From Acidobacteriota bacterium (GTDB lineage: Bacteria; Acidobacteriota; Terriglobia; UBA7540): 50,990 nucleotides of DNA. Shown in pieces: positions 1-8,800 of the stretch. Numbering within the stretch: position 1 is the stretch's first letter; each line of letters begins with the position of its first letter. The notes under the pieces are model-generated. The model saw only the letters and a program-made list of their open reading frames with translations. It did not search any database and was not told where the DNA came from. The position numbers were made by a program, and so were the translations under genes. The DNA is taken from contig PLSX01000180.1 of the NCBI GenBank assembly GCA_003165315.1, positions 22,886 to 73,875 of the forward strand, written 5' to 3'.

Positions 1-497
1 GGTGACCAGGATTGAAAGATCCAATAGACCGCCAGCATCAACCCGCCGCCAAGAATGAAGCCTATTGCCGGGGAGAGGATGATGAATGCGAGCACTTTGG
101 TCCACCCGCTCAAGAGAATCACTCCCCATCCCGCCTTAGCAATGGCTGCGCCCGCATATCCCCCTATGAGCGCATGGGAGGAACTGACCGGTAATCCGTA
201 ATACCAGGTAAGGATATCCCAGAAGATTGCTCCCAGAAGCCCGGCAAGGATCACGTAGAGGTTCACGCCCTCGAGGCGGATCATTCCCTTGCCCATGGTT
301 CTGGCCACGGCGGTACCGAAAGTGAAGGCGGCAACGAAATTGAAGAATGCCGCCCAAATAACGGCAACACGAGGCGATAACACTCTCGTCGAAACCACCG
401 TGGCAATGGAGTTCGCCGCATCGTGAAAGCCGTTGAGGAAATCGAAACTGAGGGCTACCACCACGATGACGATTGCAAATGTAATGGTTGGGGTCAT
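1..497 (-). CDS. pit: PiT-family inorganic phosphate transporter (partial)
   Basis: This is the N-terminal 165 residues of a PiT (PF01384-type) inner-membrane phosphate permease, which imports phosphate, often as a neutral metal-phosphate complex, by proton or sodium symport. The gene runs off the left edge, so the C-terminus is missing. Reading from an ATG at 497, the protein opens with a hydrophobic helix and then FDFLNGFHDAANSIATVV, which matches the PiT signature (GxNDxANxxxT type). Further hydrophobic segments follow, with a second motif GLPVSSSHALIGG, the conserved SSSH/T-A-L-x-G stretch. It lies 74 bp downstream of the DUF47 gene on the same strand, the usual accessory-transporter pairing. 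Family is confident; the substrate is inferred from the family. Confidence 0.93.
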   Translation of the reverse strand, partial: MTPTITFAIVIVVVALSFDFLNGFHDAANSIATVVSTRVLSPRVAVIWAAFFNFVAAFTFGTAVARTMGKGMIRLEGVNLYVILAGLLGAIFWDILTWYYGLPVSSSHALIGGYAGAAIAKAGWGVILLSGWTKVLAFIILSPAIGFILGGGLMLAVYWIFQSWS

Positions 498-571
498 TTT
501 AGTTAGGAACCAGTGACCGTTGACAAGTGACGAAAGGGGCAACTATTCGCAGCTTGTTCCTGAAGATTAGG

Positions 572-1183
572 TCAGGCCGCCTTCAAAACCACGGATTCCA
601 GCACGTCCGCCACATCTTCGCACTTATCCGTGGAGGCTTCCAGAACCTCGTAAATTTCTTTCCACTTGATCACTTCGATGGGATCGGTGGAATCTTCAAA
701 CAGGCGGGCTATGCATTCGCCCTTAATACGGTCGGCTTCCTCTTCCAACAAAGTGAGCTGCTCGCAATATTCCAGCATATTTTGGGGATGGTTCAGCTGC
801 CCCACTGCATTCACGATGATTTCCGTTCCATGCAGAATCACCTTGCCGAGTTGCTGCGCGCCCGGCGTTACTTTCTTAATTTTATAGGTGATGAAGCGGG
901 TGGCGGCAGCATCAATGAGGTCGAGAACGTCATCCAGCGCTGAGCCTAACGCATGAATATCTTCCCGGTCGAATGGGGTAATAAAGGTCAGGTTCAGCTT
1001 TTTCATCAACGAGTGGGTAATCTGGTCACCCTTGTGCTCCAGGAATTTGATTTCGGAAACCTGTTTTTCCACTTCCTGGTAGTTATCAAACAGGGCCACG
1101 AGCATCTTGGCGGCTTTGTGGATGTTCTCAGCTTGTTCTTTGAACAGGCCGTAAAACTTTTCGTCTCGGGGTATTAGTTGCAC
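572..1183 (-). CDS. DUF47 (PhoU-like) phosphate transport accessory protein
   Basis: A 203-residue, highly charged, all-helical protein of the DUF47/PF01865 family, cytosolic partners or regulators of PiT transporters and distant relatives of PhoU. Visible family features are the opening IPRDEKFYGLFKEQAENI, the central EHKGDQITH helix with acidic and histidine metal-binding residues, and FITPFDREDIHALGSALDDV in the second half. The length is typical (about 200-215). The start is a GTG at 1183, supported by a GAGG Shine-Dalgarno 7 nt upstream; no ATG fits better. It precedes pit (74 bp gap, same strand), so the two probably form one transcript. The function as regulator of the adjacent permease is inferred from the family and from gene pairing. 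Confidence 0.92.
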   Translation of the reverse strand: MQLIPRDEKFYGLFKEQAENIHKAAKMLVALFDNYQEVEKQVSEIKFLEHKGDQITHSLMKKLNLTFITPFDREDIHALGSALDDVLDLIDAAATRFITYKIKKVTPGAQQLGKVILHGTEIIVNAVGQLNHPQNMLEYCEQLTLLEEEADRIKGECIARLFEDSTDPIEVIKWKEIYEVLEASTDKCEDVADVLESVVLKAA

Positions 1184-1596
1184 AGTCCATCCTCAGAGGG
1201 TTCGCTAGAGCAAGGTATTGTTAACGAAATGTTACAGAAACGCAAGCTTGTTGGCGCTATTTTTGGAGAAAGCATTTAAAATCAGCCGGTTATGGCGTGG
1301 TAAGACAAGGCGCGGGAGGTGGATTCCAGAACCATGTTGCCCAACTCGCTAATTCCGGCTATTTTGCCGGGACTGACGAGGCAGGGCTTGCCCATTTCAG
1401 GACCTCGCGAGGCGTTTGAAACAGCAGAGCATTAACTTAATCGTACTAGGAAGGGGGCTGGGGACTACGGGCGCGGTTGGCCCGGCGATGGATCACCTAT
1501 GGTGGAATTCATCTCAGCATGAAATGCCGCTAAAGTTCTGTCGCAATATGCCGATTAATATGAATGAAGTTTCTACTCTTCGCGAGGAGTATCCAT
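1184..1596. other. 413-bp spacer with no convincing gene
   Basis: Divergent spacer between the DUF47 gene and the His-rich repeat protein. It must contain promoters for both, but I see no clear -35/-10 pair. No reading frame here has a ribosome binding site or recognisable protein. Confidence 0.5.
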
Positions 1597-2103
1597 ATGT
1601 CCACCTCCGGCATCACCAGCAGCATGTCAAGCCAGATGCAGCAAATCCAAAAGGACTTCAACCAGCTCGGCCAGGACCTGCAGTCCGGCAATCTTTCAGC
1701 CGCCCAGGCCGATTTCGTCACGTTACAGAAAGACATGCCGCAAACCAGTTCCGCCTCTTCATCGACGTCACAAAGCAGCAGCCCGATTGCTCAGGCGTTT
1801 AGTCAACTTTCCCAGGATCTTCAGTCTGGAAATCTCACGGCCGCGCAACAGGACTATTCGACGATTCAACAGGACCTCCAAAGCCAGGGTTCTCAGGGGC
1901 ACCACCACCATCACCATCACCTGGGTGGAAGTCAGGACAGTCAAGCTTCCCAATTGTTCGCTCAGTTAGGGCAGGATTTGCAGTCCGGCAATTTGTCGAG
2001 CGCTCAATCAGACTTTAGTTCTTTGCAGTCGCTCCTACAAAACAACTCAGGTACCAGCACATCGCCAAGTTCCACTTACACTGGAGTATCGGTTACCGTC
2101 TGA
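1597..2103 (+). CDS. Small Ser/Gln-rich triple-repeat protein with seven-His run
   Basis: A 168-residue low-complexity protein without signal peptide or membrane segment. It contains three copies of a helical unit with consensus FxQLGQDLQSGNLSAAQxDF, at about residues 21-40, 69-87 and 121-140. They are joined by Ser/Gln linkers, and the second linker carries seven consecutive histidines at 102-108. The start chosen is ATG 1597, with GAGGAG at 1584-1589; an earlier in-frame ATG at 1564 lacks a ribosome site and adds atypical residues. From memory, short proteins with this SGNLxxAQ repeat recur in acidobacterial genomes without assigned function. The natural His run suggests metal binding, but that is inference. 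No operon partner is evident; the next gene has its own promoter candidate. Confidence 0.8.
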   Translation: MSTSGITSSMSSQMQQIQKDFNQLGQDLQSGNLSAAQADFVTLQKDMPQTSSASSSTSQSSSPIAQAFSQLSQDLQSGNLTAAQQDYSTIQQDLQSQGSQGHHHHHHHLGGSQDSQASQLFAQLGQDLQSGNLSSAQSDFSSLQSLLQNNSGTSTSPSSTYTGVSVTV

Positions 2104-2265
2104 CCCGCAAAACAGTGGCGGACCACATCGTTCCACGATGGGCGGGGGGCTGGATCACAGTCCCTCCCCCTGCGTTGGCAATAGCCTGTCTCACCCAAGG
2201 GCCCGGTGATCCCTTGCCCTATTAAGCCGACCTATTTCGACAGATGTCCGCCTACGGGCGTCCAT

Positions 2266-2295
2266 TTGGCCTACCGCGCGGCGACCTGCTACAAT
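2266..2295 (+). promoter_or_regulatory. Candidate sigma-70 promoter for the AhpD-like gene
   Basis: TTGGCC (2266-2271) and TACAAT (2290-2295) are separated by 18 bp. Transcription would start near 2302, giving a leader of about 45 nt to the ATG at 2347. Assigned by sequence match only. Confidence 0.45.
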
Positions 2296-2346
2296 TGCGT
2301 CTTCAACCCATCAGGGAATCAAACAATTTATGGAACAGGAGGCGAG

Positions 2347-2877
2347 ATGAAAATCGAACCTTTGGAGAAAGAGCACGCGGCGGAGTCTGTACGCCCTATT
2401 TACGAAGGCATTGAACAGAAGGCTGGGCGTGTCACCAACATGCTGAAGGTGATGGCGCACAAACCCAATGTGTTGGGTCCCTTTCTGGATTTTTATAAAC
2501 AGGTTTGGGCCAAAGGGGCGCTCGACCCCAAGGTCAAGGAACTGGTTTACCTGCGCACTTCCCTAATGAATGGCTGCGCCTACTGCAGCCGGGCCCACAC
2601 CGCCACGGCCAAGAGACGAGGCGTAACGGATGAGCAGGTGCAAGCCTTGAAAGAGCCGGGCGGGTCCAGCCGCGATATTTTTACTGAAGAAGAGCGGGCC
2701 GCGCTCCAGTACGCCGAGCAGCTCACCGCATGGCCCGCGGCCATTCAGCCCGCCGACCTCGACGCTTTGGGCAAGTTTTTCAACACTGAGCAGATCGAGG
2801 AGCTGGTGTTGGCGGTGGCCACCGCCAACCTTACCAATCGCTTCAACGAAGGTATGAAAACGCCGGTGGATGTTTAG
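2347..2877 (+). CDS. Carboxymuconolactone decarboxylase/AhpD-like peroxidase-related protein
   Basis: A 176-residue all-helical protein of the CMD/AhpD superfamily. The core shows KVKELVYLRTSLMNGCAYCS followed by RAHTATAKRRGVT. The CxxC pair with a histidine four residues after the second Cys is the redox motif of AhpD-like alkylhydroperoxidases, so a thiol-based peroxidase or reductase role is likely. A C-terminal helix with EEERAALQYAEQLT and EQIEELVLAVATANLTNRFN is also typical of the peroxidase-related subgroup. The start is ATG 2347 with AGGAGG just upstream. An upstream in-frame start at 2206 was rejected because it would add unrelated residues and lie upstream of the promoter. Substrate unknown; probably monocistronic. 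Confidence 0.88.
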   Translation: MKIEPLEKEHAAESVRPIYEGIEQKAGRVTNMLKVMAHKPNVLGPFLDFYKQVWAKGALDPKVKELVYLRTSLMNGCAYCSRAHTATAKRRGVTDEQVQALKEPGGSSRDIFTEEERAALQYAEQLTAWPAAIQPADLDALGKFFNTEQIEELVLAVATANLTNRFNEGMKTPVDV

Positions 2878-3078
2878 ATGGGAGGTGGTGGGCAGCAGGC
2901 AACAAGAGTTTTTATTTCAAGTGCTGTTTCGACTTCTCAGTGAGTGGTGGGAGGAAGGTGGCGATGGCCGAGCGCACCGGGATGTGTTTTCTCATAACCA
3001 AGGTCGAGATGAGTACCGTTTTCTGCCCACCGCCCCCTGCCTACTGCCAACTCCGTATTCCCGACTCCCTTTCCCCCT

Positions 3079-4092
3079 TCAGCACTGCTTTGCCTGACTC
3101 TCCTTCGTAAACACGCGGTTGGAGAGATTATCCTTTAAGAGCGTCCAGAAAGAGGCGTCAAGGTAGGAGCGGATGGAAACATAGCACCCGCCGCATTCAT
3201 TCTTGGGAACCCATTCCTTCAGGATTTCCTTCTGCGAGGTAAAGGTATCTTCGTACATTGAGCATGCGCGCATGCCACCTGTGGGCGTTATCACCATGAA
3301 GCGCCGTCCCGCCGTGCAGCCGGGAATGGATCCGTGCAGGAAGAAATCGTGAATGCCTGAAAGCGTCCAATCGGAATTGGCGATGCGGCCGTATTGGGCT
3401 TTGAGCTTGAGCAGGTTGTCGAGAGTCCGGCGAAGCAAATCAAGATCGTCTGTGGAACTGATGTAGTGCTCCATGCTATGGGTTCGTAGTGGCGTATAGG
3501 CGCTGTAAGAGATGCTGACCCCCCACTGCCGGGCGCGTTCGTAAGTGTCTTCCAGCGTGGGAAGATTTTCCCGCGTGATGGCTGTATTCAGTGCGACGTC
3601 ATCGAAGCCATGTGCCGCGAGCGCGGGCACAAGTTTGGAAAGATGCTGGTAGAGACCGGGTGATTGGCGGAAGCCATCGTGGCGCTCATCGGGAAAATCC
3701 AGCGAGAAGGAGAACTGGTTCACTCCCAGAGCCCGTAAGGCAAGATACTTCTCCTCCGTGAATAGACGTCCATTTGATACCAGGATGGTATACGGCAGGC
3801 CGCTTGGTTCCTTCACGGCGCGCACGATTTCTGCCAGGTCCTTGCGCAGCAGAGGTTCGCCGCCCGACAATTGCACCGCCATTGGTTTCAGTTGTCTCAC
3901 CAGCCGCCCATAGTCGGCCGCTCGCAGCAGCCCATCCGGCTCGGGCTTGATTTTGCCTTTGTCGCAGTGCAGGCAATCGGCTGTGCAGGAATGCGTGAGT
4001 TCGAAGGAGACCACCAATGGGCGGTCAGTCATAAAGCTCCACGTCCCCCGGGAGATCATCCGGGCGGCGCGGCTAAACGGAATGGCTTTCAA
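3079..4092 (-). CDS. Radical SAM protein with C-terminal auxiliary cysteines, unknown substrate
   Basis: About 337 residues. The radical SAM cluster motif CTADCLHC (C36, C40, C43 from the chosen start) sits after a short N-terminal segment. It is followed by the SAM-binding LSGGEPLL motif and a typical partial TIM barrel (VSNGRLFT, FSLDFPDE). The C-terminal part has further cysteines (PGCTAGRR, RACSMYED, NECGGC) resembling a SPASM/twitch domain that holds an extra Fe-S cluster, as in peptide- or protein-modifying maturases. A strong GGGGAG directly abuts the first in-frame TTG (4098), so the TTG six bases further on (4092) is the better start. The gene is divergent from a second radical SAM gene at 4566. 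No precursor peptide is visible between them; the substrate cannot be named. Confidence 0.85.
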   Translation of the reverse strand: MKAIPFSRAARMISRGTWSFMTDRPLVVSFELTHSCTADCLHCDKGKIKPEPDGLLRAADYGRLVRQLKPMAVQLSGGEPLLRKDLAEIVRAVKEPSGLPYTILVSNGRLFTEEKYLALRALGVNQFSFSLDFPDERHDGFRQSPGLYQHLSKLVPALAAHGFDDVALNTAITRENLPTLEDTYERARQWGVSISYSAYTPLRTHSMEHYISSTDDLDLLRRTLDNLLKLKAQYGRIANSDWTLSGIHDFFLHGSIPGCTAGRRFMVITPTGGMRACSMYEDTFTSQKEILKEWVPKNECGGCYVSIRSYLDASFWTLLKDNLSNRVFTKESQAKQC

Positions 4093-4098
4093 TGTCAA

Positions 4099-4565
4099 CT
4101 CCCCGAAGCGAGTTTCAATTCCAAGGTTCGAGGACGAAAAGAGGATCGACGGGACATTCTATTCACCCTAGCTTGGCCAGGGCGTTGCGAGGCTCCTAAG
4201 ACCATCAGCATACTCCCTGCATGGTTTGCAGACAAGCGTAACCTCTTAGGCTGGAACAATTTGTCTGATTTTTTGACCCAAGCGCTTCGGTTCCCATCTC
4301 ACCAACCTCTAGCCATCCAGACAATTCGAAGGAAGTTTCCGTGCCCAATGTTAAATCCTGGTTAAGCGTCCTTTGGCGCTGACTCCCCGAAAAATGCATT
4401 TCGGGTTTGATTTCTAGCAATTCGAATTATGCCAGTTGTTTGTTTCTGCCCAATCCTCTACTCTTAAGCCGCTTAGTTCCTTTGATTTAGGCCCGCGGCA
4501 TTCAGCGCTTGCAGGTTGGCGGGAACAAGAATGATTAGGCCTCGGAAAGCACACGGAAAGAAAAC
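4099..4565. other. 467-bp divergent spacer between radical SAM genes
   Basis: Contains the Shine-Dalgarno of the leftward gene (GGGGAG, 4099-4104 on the minus strand) and GGAAAG before the rightward ATG. I looked for a small precursor peptide gene and found only very short frames without ribosome sites. Confidence 0.4.
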
Positions 4566-5591
4566 ATGAACCTCGCTCTGCGGCGTAAACTTCGATTTGC
4601 CAACACTCGACTGCGTGAGTGGCGCATGATTGCAAAGGGGCTTGCCTCCAAGCGCCATCCGATTTTGGCGCACCTGATTCCCATCCGCCGCTGCAATCTT
4701 TCCTGCACCTACTGCAACGAGTTTGACAATTTCTCCAAGCCAGTGGCTTTGGAGCAGATGTTTGACCGGGTGGATAAGCTTGCAGCTCTGGGCACCACGA
4801 TTGTTACGATCAGCGGAGGCGAACCGCTGCTGCACCCTCATTTGGAAGAGATTGTCCAGCGCATAAGGCGGCACGGAATTTTGGCGGGGATGATCACCAA
4901 TGGCTACCTGTTGACGCCGCAGCGCATTGAGCACCTGAACCGCGCCGGCCTTGACCACCTGCAGATTTCCATCGACAACGTTAATCCCGATGATGTTTCC
5001 AAGAAGAGCCTGAAGGTGCTCGACCGCAAGCTTCACATGTTGTCGCAATATGCGATTTTCCAGGTGAATATCAACTCGGTTTTAGGCAGCCCGGTGAAGA
5101 ATCCCGATGACGCGATTGTGGTGGCGCGCCGCGCGCTGGAACTGGGCTTCACCAGTACTGTCGGAATTCTGCACGATCACGATGGCCAACTCCAGCCGCT
5201 GGGAGAGCATCAGCAGAAGCTTTTTGGCGAGATCATGCAGATGGGCAAGCGCTCCTATGCTCGATTCAATCAGTTCCAGAAGAACATTTCTCAGGGCGTG
5301 GCCACCGACTGGCGTTGCCGGGCCGGTAGCCGCTATCTCTACATCTGCGAAGATGGCCTGGTGCACTACTGCTCCCAGCAGCGTGGCTTCCCCGCCATTC
5401 CTCTGGCCAAGTATACGCCGGAGCACATTGCCCATGAGTATCACACCCAGAAGACCTGTGCCCCCCATTGCACCATCTCTTGCGTACAGCAAGTTGGCAT
5501 GCTGGATAACTGGCGTTCTCCCCAAACCCGCCCAGCCTTTGTCCCCGTTGAAAACCTGCTTCCGTTTCCGAACAACCTCAGCGAGGGCTGA
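4566..5591 (+). CDS. Radical SAM protein, unknown substrate
   Basis: 341 residues. The cluster motif [10 protein letters not shown] (C43, C47, C50) is followed by [16 protein letters not shown], a TIM-barrel strand ITNGYLLT and [12 protein letters not shown], the normal order of a radical SAM core (4Fe-4S cluster plus S-adenosylmethionine, generating a 5'-deoxyadenosyl radical). The C-terminal third has several cysteines ([30 protein letters not shown]), consistent with one or more auxiliary clusters. A basic N-terminal 35 residues precede the core. Start ATG 4566 follows GGAAAG at a suitable distance. It is divergent from, and similar in size to, the radical SAM gene at 3079-4092, suggesting they may act in one process; this is only inferred from position. 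Confidence 0.87.
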   Translation: MNLALRRKLRFANTRLREWRMIAKGLASKRHPILAHLIPIRRCNLSCTYCNEFDNFSKPVALEQMFDRVDKLAALGTTIVTISGGEPLLHPHLEEIVQRIRRHGILAGMITNGYLLTPQRIEHLNRAGLDHLQISIDNVNPDDVSKKSLKVLDRKLHMLSQYAIFQVNINSVLGSPVKNPDDAIVVARRALELGFTSTVGILHDHDGQLQPLGEHQQKLFGEIMQMGKRSYARFNQFQKNISQGVATDWRCRAGSRYLYICEDGLVHYCSQQRGFPAIPLAKYTPEHIAHEYHTQKTCAPHCTISCVQQVGMLDNWRSPQTRPAFVPVENLLPFPNNLSEG

Positions 5592-5721
5592 GGATGGGCG
5601 CATTAGACTATTGCCAACTATAATCTTGTGAGCCAACAGCTTCGTTCTTGCTTGTACCCCGGCGGCTATGTTTTCCGCTTCACACAAGTTGGGCAGTTGC
5701 ATTTCTAGGGGAAATCAGTGG

Positions 5722-5727
5722 TATAGT
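5722..5727 (+). promoter_or_regulatory. Candidate -10 element (TATAGT) for the DUF4450-type gene
   Basis: TATAGT lies about 120 bp upstream of the Tat start. A weak TTGCAT at 5697-5702 could be the -35 (19-bp spacer). Transcription would begin almost exactly at the first stem of the inverted-repeat structure at 5734. Confidence 0.35.
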
Positions 5728-5733
5728 CTCGCG

Positions 5734-5802
5734 CCAGCAACACCTGCAATTGAACTTCAGCCTTTTGATTGCAGGGCTGCGTCGTGGCCGACACGTTGCT
5801 GG
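5734..5802 (+). ncRNA. Candidate structured 5' leader (three-way junction)
   Basis: Three nested complementary segments can fold together. P1 is CCAGCAAC (5734-5741) with GTTGCTGG (5795-5802). P2 is CCTGCAAT (5743-5750) with ATTGCAGG (5768-5775). P3 is GTCG (5781-5784) with CGAC (5789-5792). P1 and P2 are perfect 8-bp helices. The element starts 7 nt after the TATAGT box and ends 47 nt before the start codon at 5850, so it would be a cis leader RNA. It matches no riboswitch class I know. Folding is inferred by eye. Confidence 0.4.
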
Positions 5803-5849
5803 GGCAAACCGCCGCGCGACCGGAAATTTACTTGCGAGATCTATCCCTG

Positions 5850-8800
5850 ATGCCCAAAACCTCGCGTCGCAAATTTCTTAGTGATAGTGGCGCGCTCTTG
5901 GCCGTTCCTTTTCTCACGGACCCCGCCGCCGGCCCGCCGATGGATTCAAACTCTCCTCCCGTAATGCCTCATGAGCCACCCTGGCGCGAGCCGGGGCAGA
6001 CGAAGGATCCCGCCTATCTTCGCACCGCGGCCCTGCGATACTCCGCCGAGGGTCGCGAAATTGTGGGCCATAACCGGACGTGCTTTAACAACCGGCCCCT
6101 TTATTGCATTGCCAACATGGAGGGAGTGGTGCTTGCGGGCGACCGTCCTTTTGTTCGCCTTCTCGCCAAGCCTTACGTTCTCGGTGGCTTCAGCGCGGCG
6201 ATTGTGCGTGACGGAGCAGGGAACTGGATTCACGAGTACTCCGAGGTTGAGTCCCGTTATCGCTGCGGGCATATGACATGGCGCATCAGTGATGAAGCGC
6301 TGCCCGGAGTTGGCGTGGCCCTCGAAGTCGTGCCCCTGGTTGATGCCGCGGGATTTGCCTTGCGCTTTGCCGCTTCGGGAGTGCGCGCGAGTGACAAACT
6401 GATTTGGTCGTTCGGTGGCGCTAGGCTTGAGGGTGATGTGCGCACCAAGTGGGACCCGATCATGCATGGCAATCCCAAAACGTTCAAGCTGGGCGACCCG
6501 CGCAAGCCGGAAATGAGTCTGGGAATCGATCCGGAGCGGTGCAACGGCAATCAAATCAGCTCCGAAGGCCAGTCGTTCCGCGTATTTTCCACCCCCGATG
6601 CGCCCCAGTGTGCGGTTGGATTCTGCAACCGCGAGGGACAATTGCATGTGGTGCAAGCGTCCGCCGAAGCCCGTCCGATGCAACTGTTCCAAGCCGCGGC
6701 GCAAGAGTTGCCCCTCATCTGCGGGTGCATCGATCTCCGTGTAGATCATGACCCGGTCTTCTGGGCGATTCAGTCCGCCCCCGCCGGAGCGGCCATCAGC
6801 ACGCTGCCCGTTGCCAATCCGCAAAAGTCGTTTCAGGATGGAATCGATTACCTGAAGACCGTAGAGCGCGTCCAGATCGACACGCCTGACCTGCGCCTTA
6901 ATGCCGCCGTTGCCGCCGTGTGTCACACGATTGACTCCAACTGCCTGCGCAGCCCTTACATTTTTCGCCACGGAAGCATGGCGTTTTCCATTCCTTTTCT
7001 CGGGTGGCGGGTGATCTGCGGCGCGACGGCGCTCGGTTGGCACGAGCGTGTAAAGGGTGATGCCGCCTATTACGCTGCCTTGCAAGTCACCGATGGTGGC
7101 GGCCGAATTCATGCCCAGCCTGACCCCGCCCGGCGGCTCTGCGTCCAGGGTCCGGAATCACGCTTCTACGGCCGCGGCCACATTCCCCAAGACACTTTCA
7201 TGTACAACACGCAGTCGCAGTTTTTTGACCAGATCATTCGCGATTGGCGCGCCACGGCAGATCCTGAGATGGAGAAGATTCTGCGCCCGGCCCTGGAACT
7301 GCACCTGGAATGGCTCAAGGATTGTTTTGATCCCGACGACGATGGGCTGTACGAAAGCTACATCAACACCCTGCCCACGGACTCGGTCTGGTACAACGGC
7401 GGCGGCAGCGTGGAGGAGTCGGCCTATGCCTACTACGCTCATGTCGCGGCCATGGATATGGCGAGGCGCGCCGGGGACGCGGACGCAGCGGCACGGCACC
7501 AGGCCCGGTGGGAAAAGATCTCAACTGCCTTGACGGAAAAACTCTGGCTGAACGACCGCGGCCACTTCGGTCTGTACGTTGAGCAGGGAGGACACGGCCG
7601 CGTGCATTCCGATGCCTGGTCCCTTAGCCAATTCCTGCCCATTGACAACTGGGTGGTGGGTTCCGTGCAGGCCGTGCAATCGCTCTACTACACGGAATGG
7701 GCCCTTGAACGCATCCGCCTGCCCTTCGGTGGCGAAATTTGCCAGCCCTCCAACTGGGTTCCGTGGAAGTGGTCCGTGCGCGACACGTTCAGCGGCGATG
7801 TCTGCGCCCTGGCACTGGCTTATTTTCAAACGGGATTGGCGGATGAAGGTTGGGAGCTCCTGCTGGGCGCCACGCTGGAGAGCGCCTATGCCAGCTCCGT
7901 GCCCGGCGGTTTCAGCCATGTGGGCGCGGCCACCGATTTTGCCGACAGCACCCACATGTTTGCGCGGACCGTGGTGGAGGGCTTGTTCGGCTACGAGCCT
8001 GATTATCCCAACGGGCGAATTCGCATGCACCCGGCGATTCCCTCCGCGTGGCCAAAGGCGTCCATCAAAACTCCTGATTTCACCTTTGACTATCATCAGG
8101 AAGGCGACGCGGATCATTACCGGTTGACGCTGGCGCAAGAGGCGGAGGTTTGGTTCCATTTGCTTGTCCGGGCTGAACATGTGAAGCGTGTCACGCTGAA
8201 TGGCCGGGAGATCAAATGGCATTCGAGCGAGGGATTTGGCTGTACAGAGTTGACGATCACCACCGGGAAGCTGGCCACTGCGGATGTGGCAATTGAACTC
8301 GCGGGCCGCGTGCCGCACCTGGCGCCCGTGGTGGTGGCGGGCAGAGTCGGTGAGCAAGTTCGCCTGGAGCCGCCCCGGGGTAAGGCGCTTCGTTGGCTGG
8401 ACTTTCATCATGCCATCGAATCCTTTCAAGAAGAGGGGCCAACCCTTCAAGGCCCGCTCGCGAACAAGCCAGGCCACCACATGGTGGGGGCCTTGGTGAA
8501 TGTGGGAGAGTTGCCGCAGAGGCAGTTGTTCAAGATCCAGATTACGGACCCGGAGGAAGGGCAGAAGCGGGCCGTCCAATCTCCGCGTGAAGCGCCCACG
8601 TCCGCGCAGTGGACTTGCCTTGATCTCGCACCGTACTATAACGGCGACATCCGAACCATCTTCCAGCAGCAATACCTTTCACCCCGCCCGGCTACCTGCT
8701 CGCTGCGCCTGGGAGTGGATGGCTACTCCGCCTGGACCTTCTCGTATTGGCATGAGGCGGCGCCTGCCATCGATTTGAACAAACTCGATCAACTTGACGA

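Noticed and set aside
2206-2346. 47-residue extension of the AhpD-like protein
   Set aside because: It runs over the candidate promoter; AGGAGG sits at ATG 2347.
2878-3078. 75-residue frame 2870-3097
   Set aside because: Overlaps the AhpD-like stop, low-complexity C-terminus (repeated LLPTPYSRLP type), no ribosome site.
5769-5849. 27-residue extension of the DUF4450-type protein
   Set aside because: It would move the twin-arginine motif away from the N-terminus and start inside the predicted leader structure.
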